Below, piece after piece: positions 37,493 through 37,590 of a stretch of 37,590 nt of DNA. Position 1 is the first letter of the stretch. Every line of letters begins with the position of its first letter. The notes under the pieces were generated by a model, which worked only from the letters and a program-made list of their open reading frames with translations, was not told where the DNA came from and made no database searches. Both the position numbers and the translations under genes were made by a program. Location of the stretch: positions 1 through 37,590 of IMG/VR virus record IMGVR_UViG_3300007535_000001. One strand, given 5' to 3'. Source of the stretch: a virus.

Positions 37493-37590
37493 ATAAAGCT
37501 CCAGCTTATATTAGTATTATCTTTTACCCAAGTTTGAAGTTTAAAATCTCCATAATCAGCTTCTATAATAACAAAAAACTCAGCACTTTC
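37479..37590. repeat. Terminal direct repeat, right copy
   Basis: Exact copy of 1-112. See the left copy. It repeats the start of the 1403-aa gene and part of the 134-aa gene, so nothing here is an extra gene. Confidence 0.95.

Overview
The window is a complete, tightly packed tailed-phage (siphovirus-type) genome. Bases 1-112 recur exactly as 37479-37590, so it closes to a circle of 37,478 bp, and the cut falls between two tail genes. Every convincing gene reads on the minus strand. I read about 55 protein genes (including short ones of 18-51 codons), two tRNAs and one strong small-RNA candidate. The DNA is very AT-rich. Stops are nearly all TAA or TAG; TGA ends only two genes, both at ATGA overlaps, so the code is standard. 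Almost no gene has a Shine-Dalgarno sequence. Starts instead sit in an A/T-rich context, usually ending ATATG. Yet promoters with textbook sigma-70 boxes (TTGACN, 17 bp, TATAAT or similar) are present. The host is therefore an AT-rich bacterium with peptidoglycan (two murein hydrolases) and little use of SD. Patescibacteria/CPR or another uncultured lineage would fit (DUF2341/LamG and deacetylase surface modules are common there), but the sequence does not settle it. I see no integrase, DNA polymerase or helicase.

Layout in the direction of transcription (high to low coordinates). Promoter P1 (32331-32303) starts an early run of small genes, a hairpin element and a membrane-anchored lytic transglycosylase. 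A 144-bp spacer with a large dyad (30761-30810) precedes a 105-aa gene. Promoter P2 (30382-30354) starts a roughly 122-nt structured RNA that ends in its own terminator, followed by an HTH replication-type protein. P3 (29028-29000) starts the recombination operon: Sak3-type annealing protein, YqaJ exonuclease, coiled-coil protein, SSB, XRE regulator, HNH, several small proteins, then a DLPY methyltransferase-like protein, a PAPS-reductase-like PP-loop enzyme, two ParB-like proteins and the terminase subunits. P4 (17917-17889) starts a tRNA-Met(CAT) that is followed at once by a strong terminator.

The late block (17727 down to 1, then 37492 to 32488 around the circle) holds a portal fused to a Mu-F-like domain, prohead protease, HK97-type capsid protein, connectors, tail terminator, tail tube, a chaperone with a -1 frameshift, tape measure, a DUF2341-LamG-baseplate fusion, a glycine-rich adhesin, holin-like membrane proteins, BppU-like protein, tRNA-Cys, a 1403-residue deacetylase/repeat tail protein and an M23 endolysin. 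It ends at a terminator at 32444-32423.

Most interesting points: (1) the free-standing P2 RNA, whose apical loop is complementary to a TAACAACA motif lying exactly 5 nt before the ATG of three early genes, two of them the first genes of operons; (2) P4-tRNA-terminator-late genes, laid out like the lambda pR'-6S RNA-tR' late switch; (3) a second possible -1 frameshift that would add a membrane anchor to the giant tail protein; (4) the PP-loop/ParB/ParB/methyltransferase cluster beside the terminase; (5) a 41-copy 14-residue repeat around a polysaccharide-deacetylase domain; (6) a tRNA-Cys held between direct repeats that duplicate the start of the neighbouring gene.
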